From assembly GCA_016706865.1 (NCBI GenBank), contig JADJIS010000003.1, positions 186,001 to 250,000 of the forward strand: a DNA stretch of 64,000 nt, in the 5' to 3' direction. This document shows positions 16,326 through 27,400 of this stretch, piece after piece. The notes under the pieces were generated by a model. The model searched no databases, was not told the origin of the DNA, and worked only from the letters and a program-made list of their open reading frames with translations. Source of the DNA: Bacteroidota bacterium (GTDB lineage: Bacteria; Bacteroidota; Bacteroidia; Chitinophagales; BACL12). Position 1 is the first letter of the stretch. Each line of letters begins with the position of its first letter. A program made the position numbers and the translations under genes.

Positions 16326-17861
16326 ATGAAAAACTTTAATCACTTCTTTACTACAGCATTTATTTTAATTTCATTAAATCTCAACGCGCAAACCAATGGT
16401 GTCGATCCGAATTTCGGGGATGAAGGAATGGTAAAAACCGATATCAATGGCAAATTTGATGACGCAACAGATATATATATATTAGATAATGGTAAAATTC
16501 TGGCAGCCGGAAATTCGATGGTAGGCAGTCACTATGAATTTGCCGTTGCGCAATTTTTATCTGATGGAACTTTAGATGAATCTTTTGGAGAATCAGGATT
16601 TGCTACAATTGAATTCAGCACTTTTCATTGTCTTGTGAAAGCAATTACAGTGCAGGAAGATGGGAAAATAATTCTTGTAGGAAATTATGATAATAATTAT
16701 TATACCGACCCGGCAATTGCCCGATTTAATGAAGATGGAACAATTGATACTACATTCGGAGTTGATGGTTTAGTAAAATTTGACCTCAGTGCACAGTTCG
16801 ACGATTTTAATGATGTTGTAGTTCAGCCTGATGGTAAAATTGTAGTAGCGGGAAGTTCATATAAGTATGGCACGGATGATTTTTTATTGGTGCGATTTAA
16901 TGAAGATGGATCAACTGATAATTCGTTTGGTGTAGATGGATTTGTATACTCAGATTTTGATGAAACAGAAGATGTGATCTATTCTGTTTTATTACAAAAA
17001 GATAAAAAGATTCTGGTTTCCGGATATTCAGGTTATGGATCTGTATACTTTGCGGCTGCGAGATATCTTGAGAATGGATTACTTGATCCAACATTTAGTA
17101 TTGATGGAAAAATTACCATTGAAAGTGGCTCACGTGCTGATAAAAGTTACGGTATGGCTTTTCAAAGTGACAGCAGTATTGTATTAGCCGGAAATCATCA
17201 CGCAGGGGCAACAGATGAATATATGTTTGCCAGGATATCTACATTTGGTGTTTTGGATAATACCTTCGGAACTGGTGGAATACTTTATATTTCAACATTA
17301 AATGCAACGGATATAATTAAAGATGTTGTAGTGCAATCTGATGATAAAATAGTAGCCTGTGGAAGCAGAAATAATGAAGCCGTTTTCGTGCGTGTTACCC
17401 GCAATGGAGCACTTGATAACACATTTGGTGTAGATGGAATATTAATGTTGGCTGAAGCGGATAATACCAATATTTTGAATGCGCTTGCAATTACAGCAGA
17501 TAATTTCGTAATAGGAGCCGGTAGCGCTAACCAGGATGATTATAGCGATTTTCTCTTATTGCAGATCAATGTTGATATACAATCATCTATTCATAATACT
17601 AACGGCGTTATTGTTTCCGATAATATTTATCCAAACCCGGCAAAAAATAATATTACTATAAAATTAAATACAGAATTCGGCAACTTGCAGGAAATCGGAA
17701 TATATAGTTTGAACGGTGAAGAAGTTTATTCTCAACGCCATGTAAGCAGCCAGCATTCCATTAGCATTACATTGCCATCACAGTTACAAACTGGTTTATA
17801 CTTTGTAAATTTGAAGTATGAAAAGGGAAATACCTCTACCAAGATTCAGATCATAAAATAA
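16326..17861 (+). CDS. Delta-60 repeat protein with T9SS type A sorting domain
   Basis: This 511-residue secreted protein has a signal peptide (MKNFNHFFTTAFILISLNLNAQ) and then about seven delta-60 repeats. These repeats recur as LxxxGxxDxxFGxxG...DGKIxxxG and likely form a beta-propeller-like surface. The last 80 residues are a type IX secretion sorting domain (NIYPNPAKNNITIKL ... GLYFVNLKYEKGN ... KIQIIK). It is expected to be exported by the T9SS and attached to the surface or released. The upstream 227 nt hold no clear promoter. Confidence 0.9.
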   Translation: MKNFNHFFTTAFILISLNLNAQTNGVDPNFGDEGMVKTDINGKFDDATDIYILDNGKILAAGNSMVGSHYEFAVAQFLSDGTLDESFGESGFATIEFSTFHCLVKAITVQEDGKIILVGNYDNNYYTDPAIARFNEDGTIDTTFGVDGLVKFDLSAQFDDFNDVVVQPDGKIVVAGSSYKYGTDDFLLVRFNEDGSTDNSFGVDGFVYSDFDETEDVIYSVLLQKDKKILVSGYSGYGSVYFAAARYLENGLLDPTFSIDGKITIESGSRADKSYGMAFQSDSSIVLAGNHHAGATDEYMFARISTFGVLDNTFGTGGILYISTLNATDIIKDVVVQSDDKIVACGSRNNEAVFVRVTRNGALDNTFGVDGILMLAEADNTNILNALAITADNFVIGAGSANQDDYSDFLLLQINVDIQSSIHNTNGVIVSDNIYPNPAKNNITIKLNTEFGNLQEIGIYSLNGEEVYSQRHVSSQHSISITLPSQLQTGLYFVNLKYEKGNTSTKIQIIK

Positions 17862-17959
17862 TTGGACTGAGTTCAAACATTTCGAGCATTTATTGTAGTT
17901 TCAAAAAGAATTTTATTGTGTAATAGCCATAATTTATCTGCCGATACAAATTCTTTCCA

Positions 17960-18014
17960 TTCCAACACCCGCTATTTATTGATAAAATAATAAATAGCCG
18001 GTGTTGGAATTTTT
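17960..18014 (+). terminator. Very long-stem intrinsic terminator
   Basis: A 21-nt arm (17960-17980) pairs with 17989-18009 with a single C-C mismatch around an 8-nt loop and is followed by five T residues. It lies about 100 nt after the delta-60 gene stop. The stem is unusually long for an intrinsic terminator. Confidence 0.8.
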
Positions 18015-18152
18015 AGTTCATTTTATAACTACAATTCATCCATAAAAAATTACACTTCATGCATTTGGTTATTTCGTATTATAATAATCCGATTCATCTT
18101 TGTATTACAAGAAAAACAACCAAAAATAAATTAAGCTAAAAATTAAAACAAA

Positions 18153-18677
18153 ATGAAAAAATCACTTATTATCTTATTCGCAGTGTTATCATTGAACGCT
18201 TGTAAAAAAAATGAATTAAATGGTATTAATGCCAATGTTCCAAAAGAAATAGTAGGGCAGTGGATATATGGCACCTTTTCCATGACTGAATTCTGGGGTT
18301 ATGATGGGTCATATCAAGGTAATGCTTTTGAATTGAGTATTGCATTTAATTTTATGGAAAATGGACAATACGAAATGTTTTTTATCAGTACTGCAAATGA
18401 TTATGGATGCAGAACAGAAGCATTCAGTTATTACAAAGGATCTGTAAATTGGGATGCAGAAGGTGAGTTTACTGTAACGCCAACAGAAGGTAATTTCCGT
18501 GGTTTTTATGCATGTTCACCACAATATAATTTCGATCGTGCTGCATTACAAAGTGAATTAGTTTCACAAACGTATTATTATACTTTTGAAACGGATGATT
18601 ATGGTAAAACATATCTCGTAATTCGTTTTGATCCTGCTGACGAATATCCAACCTATTTTAGTGAAACAAATTGGTAA
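18153..18677 (+). CDS. Small lipoprotein, lipocalin-like, unknown function
   Basis: This 174-residue protein begins with a lipoprotein signal peptide with lipobox LSLNAC (cysteine about residue 17). The mature part includes KEIVGQWIYGTFSMTEFW, reminiscent of lipocalin-like and META-type lipoproteins in Bacteroidota, and is rich in aromatics consistent with a beta-barrel. No catalytic motif was recognised. The STAND gene begins 40 nt downstream, so the two may share a transcript. A near-match CATCTTTG lies at 18095-18102. Confidence 0.7.
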   Translation: MKKSLIILFAVLSLNACKKNELNGINANVPKEIVGQWIYGTFSMTEFWGYDGSYQGNAFELSIAFNFMENGQYEMFFISTANDYGCRTEAFSYYKGSVNWDAEGEFTVTPTEGNFRGFYACSPQYNFDRAALQSELVSQTYYYTFETDDYGKTYLVIRFDPADEYPTYFSETNW

Positions 18678-18717
18678 AATTAAAATAATAAGTTTAACAA
18701 CCACTCAAACGAAAATT

Positions 18718-21286
18718 ATGGAAATGTCAGCAAATCATATTGTTACACCTGATCAAAAATTACGCGTATTTGTAAGTTCCACTTTACAGGAACTCGCGGA
18801 GGAAAGATTAGCGGTAAAAAACGCCATTCAGAATATTCATTTAATACCCGTGATGTTTGAAACTGGTGCCAGACCGTATGCACCAAGAGAGTTATATCGG
18901 GAATACCTTGCTCAAAGTCAGATATTCATTGGTATCTATTGGGACCGCTACGGATGGATTGCACCGGAGGAAACAATTTCCGGATTGGAGGATGAATATC
19001 AGCTCGCCGGAAATCTTCCTAAATTGATATATATTAAAAAAAGTAATGGCACTCGTGAAGATAGACTATCGCAACTGTTAAAAAGAATTCAGGAAGATGA
19101 TAAAGTTTCCTATAAAAATTTCAGTACTACTGAAGAATTGGGCAATTTAATTATTAATGATCTTGCAGTATTGTTAACAGAAAGATTTAATATGACCCTG
19201 CAAAACAAATTAGGAAGATCAAGGTCAAATTATTCGATCCCATCTGCGCCAAATGAAATAATCGGAAGGGAAGTTTGTTTAAAACATATTTCAGAAATGA
19301 TTTTAGACACTTCCATAAGACTAGTTTCACTTACAGGGCCGGGGGGAATTGGAAAATCTCGTTTAGCTATTGAGACTGCCCGCCGTTTAGAAAATCATTT
19401 TAATGATGGAGCTATATTTATACCACTGGCACCGGTTAAAGATCATGAGCTTGTTGCGGAAACTATTTGTTATCACCTCGGAATTAAACTTTCCGGAGCT
19501 AATGTTTTGGAGAGTTTAAAATTATTTCTGCAGGAAAAAGAATTATTGTTAGTGCTTGACAATTTCGAACAAATAATTGAAGCAGCATCTATTATTGATG
19601 ATCTATTATTCGCTGCACCTGGGTTAAAAATAATTGTTACCAGCAGGGAAAGATTATCACTTTCCTTTGAAAATGTTGTGGTTGTGCCCGGCTTTACGCG
19701 ACGAATTTGATGGGAATGATTTTTCACAACAAATTATACCACCGGCCATTCAATTATTTTTAAAAAGGGCTAAAGCCATTCAGCCATCATTTGACATGAA
19801 TGAACAAAATAAAGAAACGATCTATAAAATATGTAAACGACTTGAAGGCCTGCCTCTGGCTATTGAACTGGCTGCAGGTCAGGTGAATATGTTCTCACCA
19901 AAAATGTTATTGGAGAAACTTGAGCATCGTCTGGATATTTTAAAGGGTAATTTCAGAGATATTCCTGTTCGTCAGAAAACTATGCGAAATGCAATAGATT
20001 GGAGTTTTGAATTGCTTACCAAGGAAGAACAGGAATTATTGTTGCGTATCAGTGTATTCAATGCGGGATGTTTAATGCACACAGTGGAAGCAATGGGAGA
20101 GGGTATTTCAGGTGATGTTTTATCTGTATTAGATGCACTTATCAATAAAAGCCTGATCTCCAAACAAGACTTTGATATGCAGGTTCGATTTCAAATGATG
20201 GAAAGTGTTCGTGAATTTGCACTGGAAAAACTTGGCGAACAAAACAGGCTTGATGAAATAAAATTATTGCAGGCTGATTATTATCAAACATCGTTACATA
20301 CTCTCAAATTGCAAAAAAATGAAATTGATCAATCAGCAATATTAATTTTAATGGAAAAAGAGCATGTAAATATCCGACAGGTTCTCGATTATTTATTGTC
20401 GAAAAAGGAACTGCTTAAAATAACAGAGATATCCTGGAATCTGTGGCTGTTTTGGTGGGTTAATGCACATACAAAAGAGGGTTATACCTGGATGAAAAAG
20501 GTGTGGGATATTTATAAAAATGAAAGTTTAACATTTGAAGAGAAAACGTTTTGCATGTTAGCTACCAATGTTGGTATCATGGCATTTCTTCAAAGAGATT
20601 TTGCCTTGTATAATGAATCTCTGGAAATAAATTTGCAAAAGATAAGAGTTCAGGATGACGATGAATTGGTGGCAACAGCAATGTTAATTTCCGGTGTGGT
20701 TTCAACTATTATCAAACAATACGAAAAAGCGGAAACTTCTCTTTTAATAAGTTTGGAAAAATATAAAAAAGCCGGACTCACAACCGGAATAAGCCTTGCA
20801 TTAAGTGGCCTCGGAAGGAACTCTATTTATGTTGGTGGAAAATTACAGGAAGCTAAAAATTATTATAAAGAAAGTATCGAATTAGCTAAAAAGGATAACA
20901 ACGAAATATCGGTGATTATTTGTTTGAGTGGATTTGCACTTGCTGAAGTGATGGAAAAAAATTCAGATGCTAAAAATTATTTGCGTGAAAGTATTTTATT
21001 GAGTCAAAGTTTACATTTTTTTGAAGCTTTGGCCTGGTCGGTGGAAATTTGGGCTTTGGTTTCCATAAATGAATCTAAATTTATACATGCTGTTACATTA
21101 TTAGGAGCTGTAGATCATTTGAGAAATACGACACACCTTCCGATTTGGGACGACCTTCAGGCAATTATTGTAGAAGCAAAATCAACTCTGCAAAAAAATA
21201 TGATACCCCAGGAATTTGAAAATGCCTGGAATGAAGGAATGAAGATGAATATGGATATGATGGTGATGTTTGCGATGAAGGAGTGA
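18718..21286 (+). pseudogene. DUF4062-STAND ATPase, interrupted by a frameshift
   Basis: Two overlapping frames together encode one protein of about 855 residues. The first (ATG 18718 to TGA 19710) has an N-terminal DUF4062 domain (KLRVFVSSTLQELAEER), then a STAND P-loop NTPase with Walker A GPGGIGKSR (about 207-215), Walker B LLLVLDNFEQ and sensor VTSRERL. The second (in frame from 19694) has the GxP motif RLEGLPLAIELAA, a winged-helix region and TPR-like helices ending LLGAVDHL. Skipping T19693 restores the family sequence VPGL..DEFDGNDF. Such proteins are signalling switches, and some STAND ATPases act in phage defence. It could be a real disruption or an assembly error. The stop TGA lies inside the first unit of an octamer array. 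Confidence 0.82.
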
Positions 21287-21359
21287 AGGAGTGGAGGAGT
21301 GGAGGAATGAAGGAGTGAAGGAGTGGAGGAATGGAGGAGTAGAGGAATGAAGGAATAAA
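21280..21359. repeat. Octamer array GGARTRRA, 10 units
   Basis: Ten 8-mers run without slip from 21280: GGAGTGAA, GGAGTGGA, GGAGTGGA, GGAATGAA and so on to GGAATAAA. The STAND gene stop codon (21284-21286) is part of the first unit, so the last codons ATG AAG GAG TGA belong partly to the array. A sister array at the end of the cupin gene (40066-40105, minus strand) has the same unit. Confidence 0.92.
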
Positions 21360-21598
21360 AATTAGGGGCGGTACTTTTATTAACCATTTGAACAGCGTTA
21401 TATATTAAACACCAATCAAAATATAAGTAAAACAAATCGGATCGCAAACTCAAACTTTTGCAAACCCTGAACCTGCCTTCTGTCGAGGTAGGCAGGCTCA
21501 GAACCCCGAACCCCGAACCCTGAACTCAGAACCCCGAACTCAGAACCCTGAACTCAGAACCCCGAACTCAGAACTCAGAACCCCGAACTCAGAACGAA
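21360..21598. repeat. Dispersed repeat and GAACYCM heptamer array (13 units)
   Basis: A dispersed module (about 21405-21470, AATCAAAATAT ... AATCGGATCG ... AAACTTTTGCAAACC) resembles parts of 12100-12770 and 24240-24310. A CCTGCCT/AGGCAGG hairpin lies at about 21473-21496. Thirteen GAACCCC/GAACTCA/GAACCCT heptamers follow at 21501-21591 and end in GAACG, 7 nt from the stop of the convergent protease gene. No gene is present. Confidence 0.88.
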
Positions 21599-23179
21599 CT
21601 AATATTTATCCACCTCAATCACCATCAAGACCGCACCATTTGTTCCGGCGTCGGTTTGAAATTTTACGGTTTCTCCGGGAATGAATTTTACGTTGTTAAT
21701 GAGTTGCCCACTTAATGCTGATCGCAATTTTTGTTCGTAAGTACCCGATTGTTTATTTACATTATCATTCAAAGTTTTATAATCGAGTGGTTGTTTTGTA
21801 ACAACAATTGCCATATAATCCTTACTCCCTAATTGATCCAATTCCATACTATAATCTTTTGGAAATAATCGTGTTCCGGTTATGCCGCAATAAGGAGAAT
21901 GTTTTTCGGTGTATGGAAAAAGAATATCACAATTATTATTTTCGTCGGTTGCAAAAATATAGGTATAACATTCGAGTGAATTGGTAACTTGTATTTTAAA
22001 TTTCGTGCCTTTTTTAACTGCCGATCTTGTGCTAAATACACCCGCTGATTTTGTTGTAAGTGGAATATTTTTTTTCGTCGCATTATCAATTAATCCGAAT
22101 TCTACTGATAATATATTGCTCAATGGTTTTGATGCATTTCCCATTGGATAAACACCATATGCTTCCACAACAAATTTTTCGAAAACATTATATGGTATCC
22201 ATGCAACTCCCTGATTTCCCCAATCATTTCCCCAACTGTTCATGATCTGGAACGCACCACCTTCTTTATAATCATCATATCCTATAACACACATGCAATG
22301 TCCTCCGAAACCATTCATATTCAGATCGTTATCCGTTGGATTCCATATATCTTTTCCCATCATGGGCTGCATGAAAGTTCCTCCTACCATCATTCCGATC
22401 ACCACTGGTGCACCCTGAGCCAGATTTTGTTTAATGGCAACAAGGTCAATTTTTTCCTGACCAACCCCTTTGGCATCGCCTTCGGTAAGACGATTAAATC
22501 CTGTCATTTTATATTGTGAAGCTTCCTGTTTTTGTGAGGATGTTGGTTTTCTTTCACAATCCTGATCGGTGTATGGAAATTCCCGTAATGAGATCAAGCC
22601 CTCATTTTTCATTACATCCATTGCATTATTAATGTATGCGCCCTGACAATTTTCCAACCCTATCTGATTATACAAATAAGCAGGGCTAAATGCGATCTGA
22701 TCCGGATCTTTACCTGTGCGTTGTGCTTCCAAAATTGTGCGTGCAGCATAAGCAGAACCCCAGCCTACGCAACTCCCTTGTGAACCCTGATTTTTGCGTT
22801 CAGGGGCATATTTTAAAAGGGATATACTTTCCGGCAGTGGATTTTTGGCATTATCTGTAAGTGGTGGTTCAAAAATTTCGGTGGCATCATATTTTTGAGG
22901 GTCGAAATTTGCGCCGGTATTAAAAAGATCAGTTATACTTCCTCCGCCACCATCTCCGCCAATATTTAAAAGGCTACCACGCATAAAATAAATTACCACG
23001 GCACCCAATATTAAAACTCCGCATCCCAGTTTTGGGTTCTTGCGAAACATTCCCAGTAGTAAAGGCAGTAACATGGTGATTATATTTCCTCCACCTCCTC
23101 TTCCACCACCGCCGCCACCTCCCGGTAATTTGCGCTGCTGTTGGGGTTGATTATCGTCAGGTACCATTCGAATAGCCAT
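21599..23179 (-). CDS. Membrane-anchored papain-family (C1A) cysteine protease with DUF4384-like tail
   Basis: This 526-residue protein starts with a glycine-rich cytoplasmic segment and one transmembrane helix (about 48-65, LGCGVLILGAVVIYFM). It carries a papain-type domain (about 115-345) with oxyanion glutamine and nucleophile in QGSQGSCVGWGSAYA, catalytic histidine in GGHCMCVIGYDD and asparagine in MNSWGNDWG. The C-terminal 170 residues resemble DUF4384 (ATDENNNCDILFPY). The N-terminal anchor without a classical signal peptide suggests type II topology with the protease outside. The substrate is unknown. A GAACTCA array lies just past its stop. Confidence 0.87.
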   Translation of the reverse strand: MAIRMVPDDNQPQQQRKLPGGGGGGGRGGGGNIITMLLPLLLGMFRKNPKLGCGVLILGAVVIYFMRGSLLNIGGDGGGGSITDLFNTGANFDPQKYDATEIFEPPLTDNAKNPLPESISLLKYAPERKNQGSQGSCVGWGSAYAARTILEAQRTGKDPDQIAFSPAYLYNQIGLENCQGAYINNAMDVMKNEGLISLREFPYTDQDCERKPTSSQKQEASQYKMTGFNRLTEGDAKGVGQEKIDLVAIKQNLAQGAPVVIGMMVGGTFMQPMMGKDIWNPTDNDLNMNGFGGHCMCVIGYDDYKEGGAFQIMNSWGNDWGNQGVAWIPYNVFEKFVVEAYGVYPMGNASKPLSNILSVEFGLIDNATKKNIPLTTKSAGVFSTRSAVKKGTKFKIQVTNSLECYTYIFATDENNNCDILFPYTEKHSPYCGITGTRLFPKDYSMELDQLGSKDYMAIVVTKQPLDYKTLNDNVNKQSGTYEQKLRSALSGQLINNVKFIPGETVKFQTDAGTNGAVLMVIEVDKY

Positions 23180-23293
23180 ACAAGTAATTTTGTGGAAAGA
23201 TATTCATTTTTTGGCGACCGTCAGTATGAAATAAATATTATTCAACACCCGTTATTTTGCAATTCAAATAAATTATCCTTAAAATTGTTTCCC

Positions 23294-23920
23294 GTGGACA
23301 TAATTCTGAAATATTTCCCCAGCCTCGACAAGAAGCAACTCGCCCAAATGCGGCAAATAAAACCGCAATATCAATTCTGGAACGAAAAGATAAATGTGGT
23401 GAGCAGGCAAGACATTGATAATATTTATGAACATCATGTTTTACATTCCTTATCCATTGCCAAATTCATCGATTTTTTACCTGGAACCAAAGTACTTGAC
23501 CTTGGAACAGGTGGTGGATTTCCGGGAATTCCACTCGCAATTCTTTTTCCTGAAGTGCAATTTCATCTGATCGATTCTATTGCAAAAAAAGCACAGGTTG
23601 CAGAATCCATTGCACGTGATCTCGGTTTAAGAAATGTTACTGTGGAACAAATACGGGTGGAAGATGTAAAAGAAAAATACGACTTTGTAGTTACTCGTGC
23701 TGTTGCAGATATGATGATATTATACGACTGGACAATTAATATTATAAAAAGAGGCGGATCATTTAATGATTTTCCTAATGGATTAATTATGCTAAAAGGC
23801 GGATTTCTCGATCTTGAAATTGCTCCTTTCAAAGAATTCCTCTACAAATTTCCCATTACCGAATGGTTTAAAGAGCAATGGTTTGTGGAGAAGTATTTGT
23901 TGTACTTACCCTTGGATTAG
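23294..23920 (+). CDS. rsmG: 16S rRNA (guanine527-N7)-methyltransferase
   Basis: RsmG methylates G527 of 16S rRNA. The 208-residue product has the S-adenosylmethionine motif LDLGTGGGFPGIPLAI (about 73-88), followed by LIDSIAKKAQVAESIA and VTRAVADM, all typical. I selected a GTG start at 23294 (MDIILKYFPSLDKKQ), which gives the usual family length. The frame stays open further upstream to 23141, but that would overlap the divergent protease gene. A weak TTATTTTG lies at about 23251. Confidence 0.92.
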   Translation: MDIILKYFPSLDKKQLAQMRQIKPQYQFWNEKINVVSRQDIDNIYEHHVLHSLSIAKFIDFLPGTKVLDLGTGGGFPGIPLAILFPEVQFHLIDSIAKKAQVAESIARDLGLRNVTVEQIRVEDVKEKYDFVVTRAVADMMILYDWTINIIKRGGSFNDFPNGLIMLKGGFLDLEIAPFKEFLYKFPITEWFKEQWFVEKYLLYLPLD

Positions 23921-24310
23921 ATTTAGGACACAGGATATAGGACATAGGACTTGATATAGGACATTGGAAAATAGACAAAGGACTTTGGTTTTATTTAACC
24001 ATGTAAACTTTTGTAAATCCTGCTAACTTTTGTTATCCATGTAAACTGTAAAAAATAATATCGAATATAGAACAAAGAATAAAGAACAATAATCGGTGAG
24101 ACAACCCCAAGGATTTGCCTCCGAATTAACTTTTCAATGTAACTATATACTTACTCCCCTATGGGGTAGGGGGCCAAAGACATTAATCGGATCGTAGCCC
24201 TGAAACTTTTGCTAAACATGTAAACTCCTATAAATAAAAAATAACAATCAAAAAATAAAAAATAATAATCGGATCGCAGCCCTGAAACTTTTGCTAAACA
24301 TGTAAACCTT
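23921..24310. repeat. Degenerate GGACAYA heptamers and diverged copy of the 230-bp unit
   Basis: From 23926 the sequence falls into 7-mers (GGACACA, GGATATA, GGACATA, GGACTTG, ATATAGG, ACATTGG). A segment at about 24115-24200 matches the 230-bp unit of 11951-12709 in order, including CCTCCGAA, ACTTACTCCCCTATGGGG, TAGGGGGCCAAA and AATCGGATCG. The module CCTGAAACTTTTGCTAAACATG then occurs twice (about 24198 and 24280). No gene is present. Confidence 0.85.
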
Positions 24311-24313
24311 AGT

Positions 24314-24425
24314 TAACTCAGAACCCAGAACTCAGAACCCAGAACTCAGAACTCAGAACCCAGAACTCAGAACCCAGAACCCAGAACTCAGAACTCAGAA
24401 CTCAGAACCCAGAACTCAGAACTGA
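24314..24425. repeat. Heptamer array GAACTCA/GAACCCA, 16 units
   Basis: Sixteen uninterrupted 7-mers (first TAACTCA, last GAACTGA) occupy 112 nt. This array uses GAACCCA rather than GAACCCC as the alternate unit. It leads directly into the 36-nt hairpin at 24427. Confidence 0.95.
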
Positions 24426-24426
24426 A

Positions 24427-24462
24427 ACATGTAGTGATCGACGTAGGAGATCTACTACATGT
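24427..24462. repeat. 36-nt hairpin element (copy A)
   Basis: ACATGTAGT pairs with ACTACATGT at the ends, then GATC pairs with GATC across a one-base bulge, around loop GACGTAGGA. Three relatives lie at 51978-52119. The hairpin's last base is the first base of the TCA that encodes the TGA stop of the leftward M1 peptidase. It could act as a transcript-end stem for that gene, but no T-run follows. Confidence 0.88.
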
Positions 24463-27400
24463 CAGAACGCTCTACTAACCCCAACCACATATCTCAACTT
24501 AAAATAATCCGGCTCATCAAATGACGGATGATTTAAAAATAAAGGCAGATCAATTCGGAGTGTTATTGGTTTTATGGTTTCTAATTTTCCGAACCAATTC
24601 CATGTGAAGGCAGAACCAATTCCTGCATCAGCGCGCAAGGAGGAAAGTGATTTAAATTCTTCATCAATGGAAAGTATTCCAGCATCTGCAAAAAGGTAAG
24701 GTTCCATTTTGATGAATTTTATCAGTTTAAATTTAAATAATCGATTGAATTGCAATTCCATGTTTACTGATGTGCCGCTCACTCCTGTGTAGGCAAGATA
24801 TAACTCCCCATTTTCGTCGGTTTCTGCAGCGAGATAACCGGCATAGCCTCTTAAATTTAATCCTCCACCTGCATGAAAATGTCCGGTTGTTTCCGAAAAA
24901 TTCACCCATTCATCAGGAAAAAATCCTCTTGAACGCGTGTATTTATCATCTAATAATTCTTCGCTGTTTGCTCCTGCAAGCATTAAAGAAGATTCAAACG
25001 GAATATTGGATCCACTGCCAAACTGAATAAAATAACGCGTGCGCAGATCAAATTTTCCGAGTTTCGTAAAATTGATCGCTTCCATATTTATGCGCGAAAA
25101 ATCATAGTCGCTGAAAAGGTCGTTACTGCGGAAATTAAAAATTAATTTTCCTGAGCCTTTGAAATATCTGTAATTATGATCGTAATCAATATTTATCGAA
25201 TTGTTTTTTTCCCTTCCAATAAGATCGCTGTTATATAAATATTCCGGTTTATTAAAATAAAGATCCTTCACATAAACTGACAAAGTATTCCTTAATCCGT
25301 CGCCTAATTTCTTTTCAAATCCGGTTTTTAGTTCGAATACCCCATCAAGATATTTTGTATCAAATATAAAATTGCTGTTTGGAAGAAATCTGTCGGTAGA
25401 AGTTTTGTAATTCAGGTCGAAATTAAAAAGATCGTAATCATCTTTTTTATCAATAATTTCGTTTCCTTCGGAATTTAATTCGGTAAACTCAGGATCGTAT
25501 AATAATCCTTGAGCTATTCCGGTGTTGTACCATGCAGTGAATTCGAGTTTGTGTTTATATCCGAAATAATCTCCATTAAAATAGATTCCGGCCTTTAATC
25601 CGTCGTAGGAATTTCCCCAGATCTCCGGCCGCCATTTCATGGTATAATTTTTCCAATCTTTATAATTGGAAATTTGTGAATCAAATGTAAGTGTAACAGG
25701 ACATTTCCAACTATTATCCAGTTTGTTAATATCTGCTAATCTATTTGTTGGGTCAATAATTACATCCTTAATTTTTTGTGTTGTTGTAATGTGTGCAACA
25801 TACTCCTCATTTAATTTATCCCAACCATACCATTTGGGCAAACTGATCACGTTTTCGAAATAGGTTCTGTCAATTCTGCCTTTAGGATTTGAAATATTTT
25901 TAACTTCATTTTTATTGTACCAGTTATTTGGAATATAATAATTTAAGGTATCACCATTTTCGAGAATTACAATAAAATCGAGTGGCATTTGCATTTGTCC
26001 CTTGCGCTCAAAGGTGATATCATAATTTAATAAAGTTTGCCCGTCAAGATTTGCATTCGATTTTTTATGTACATTTTTAATTCCGTAATCAATATTTTTT
26101 GTGGTTTCCAACCATTGATCAAAAAACCAATTCAGGTCCACATGTGTATATCCAATAATAGAATTCCGGAAATCTTCAAAATAAGGGTGACATAATTTCC
26201 ATTCTTCCGTATAATTTTTCATCGCTGATAAAAAGAGATCATCCCCCAACACATATTGGAGATTATAGAGCATAACTGCCGTTTTATAATAAACATGTCT
26301 GTATCCCCCACCATGACCAAGTGCTGAATTAAACATATCTGAATGTGTGTTCAGAGGCATGTCTTTACTGCGCGCAGCATCTTCAAGATAGGCATAATAA
26401 ACTTCACTCATCATCATTTCCTCGGGATTTCGGTATTTCGCTACGTATTTATCCCGTTCAGGATATTGAACCCTCAATTCTCCATCAATTTTAATGCAAC
26501 CCCATGCAGTTAAAAATTGTGCAAATCCCTCATCCAAAGAAGCGCGATAGGTTTCATTATTTCCTACCATTCCAAAATACCATTGATGTGCAACTTCATG
26601 CATCAACAGATCGCGATAACTGGGATCATATCCACCATCTAAGGTTAACATAGGATATTCCATTCCATCCCTTGCATCGGCAACAACTATTTTCGGCCAT
26701 ATATAATCGCTGAAATCGGTGCTGAATGTTTCTATTATTTCTTTGGTATAATTTGCGGCATTCTGCCAATAGGCAGCATGACCTTCCTGAACTAAAGCAA
26801 TACATCGCACTGCTTTTCCATTAAATAACGCAAGTGTTTCTCCAATCCTGTAATTTGGATCTGCAGTGAATGCAAAATCATGCACATTTATTGCATAATA
26901 TTTCCAGATCTTTTTATCTCCTTCTGTATAGGGAATAATTACAGATGCTTTTTCTTCCCAGGGTTTGGATGTAAAATTTTTAATATCCAGTTTTTCTCTA
27001 AGTGATTTTGGCATTACTTCGGCTTCATTTTCTAAATATCCCGTTGCTTCCACAATATAATTACTCGCAAAAGTTAATTCCACTTCATAACTTCCAAAAT
27101 CGCCATAAAATTCTTTACCTAAATGTTGATCTGTATCCCATCCTGCTTTTCTATCATAAACACAAATTCTCGGATACCAGTGAACACCATCATAATGTGT
27201 AAAATCTCCGGAATTAAATTTTTTCATTCTTCTGCGCAAACTCCCCGCATCAAAATAAGTTTTAAATGGAATTTGAAAGGTAATATTTGCTCCCGGTTTA
27301 AGTGGTTCAGGAAGTTCTACTTTAATTACGGAAAAATCTTGTATAACTGTTGTTTCTTTTTTAACAGCAACTCCATCCCACTTAATTATTGCGATCTTCT

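Noticed and set aside
18095..18102. CATCTTTG as the lipoprotein promoter
   Set aside because: It fails the first base of TAnnTTTG and has no -33 box at the usual spacing, so it was kept only as a remark.
19680..19710. Programmed ribosomal frameshift in the STAND gene
   Set aside because: No slippery heptamer, no Shine-Dalgarno-like stimulator and no clear downstream stem. Mutation or error is simpler.
23141..23293. Upstream extension of rsmG
   Set aside because: It overlaps the divergent protease start, and the GTG at 23294 gives the normal family length.
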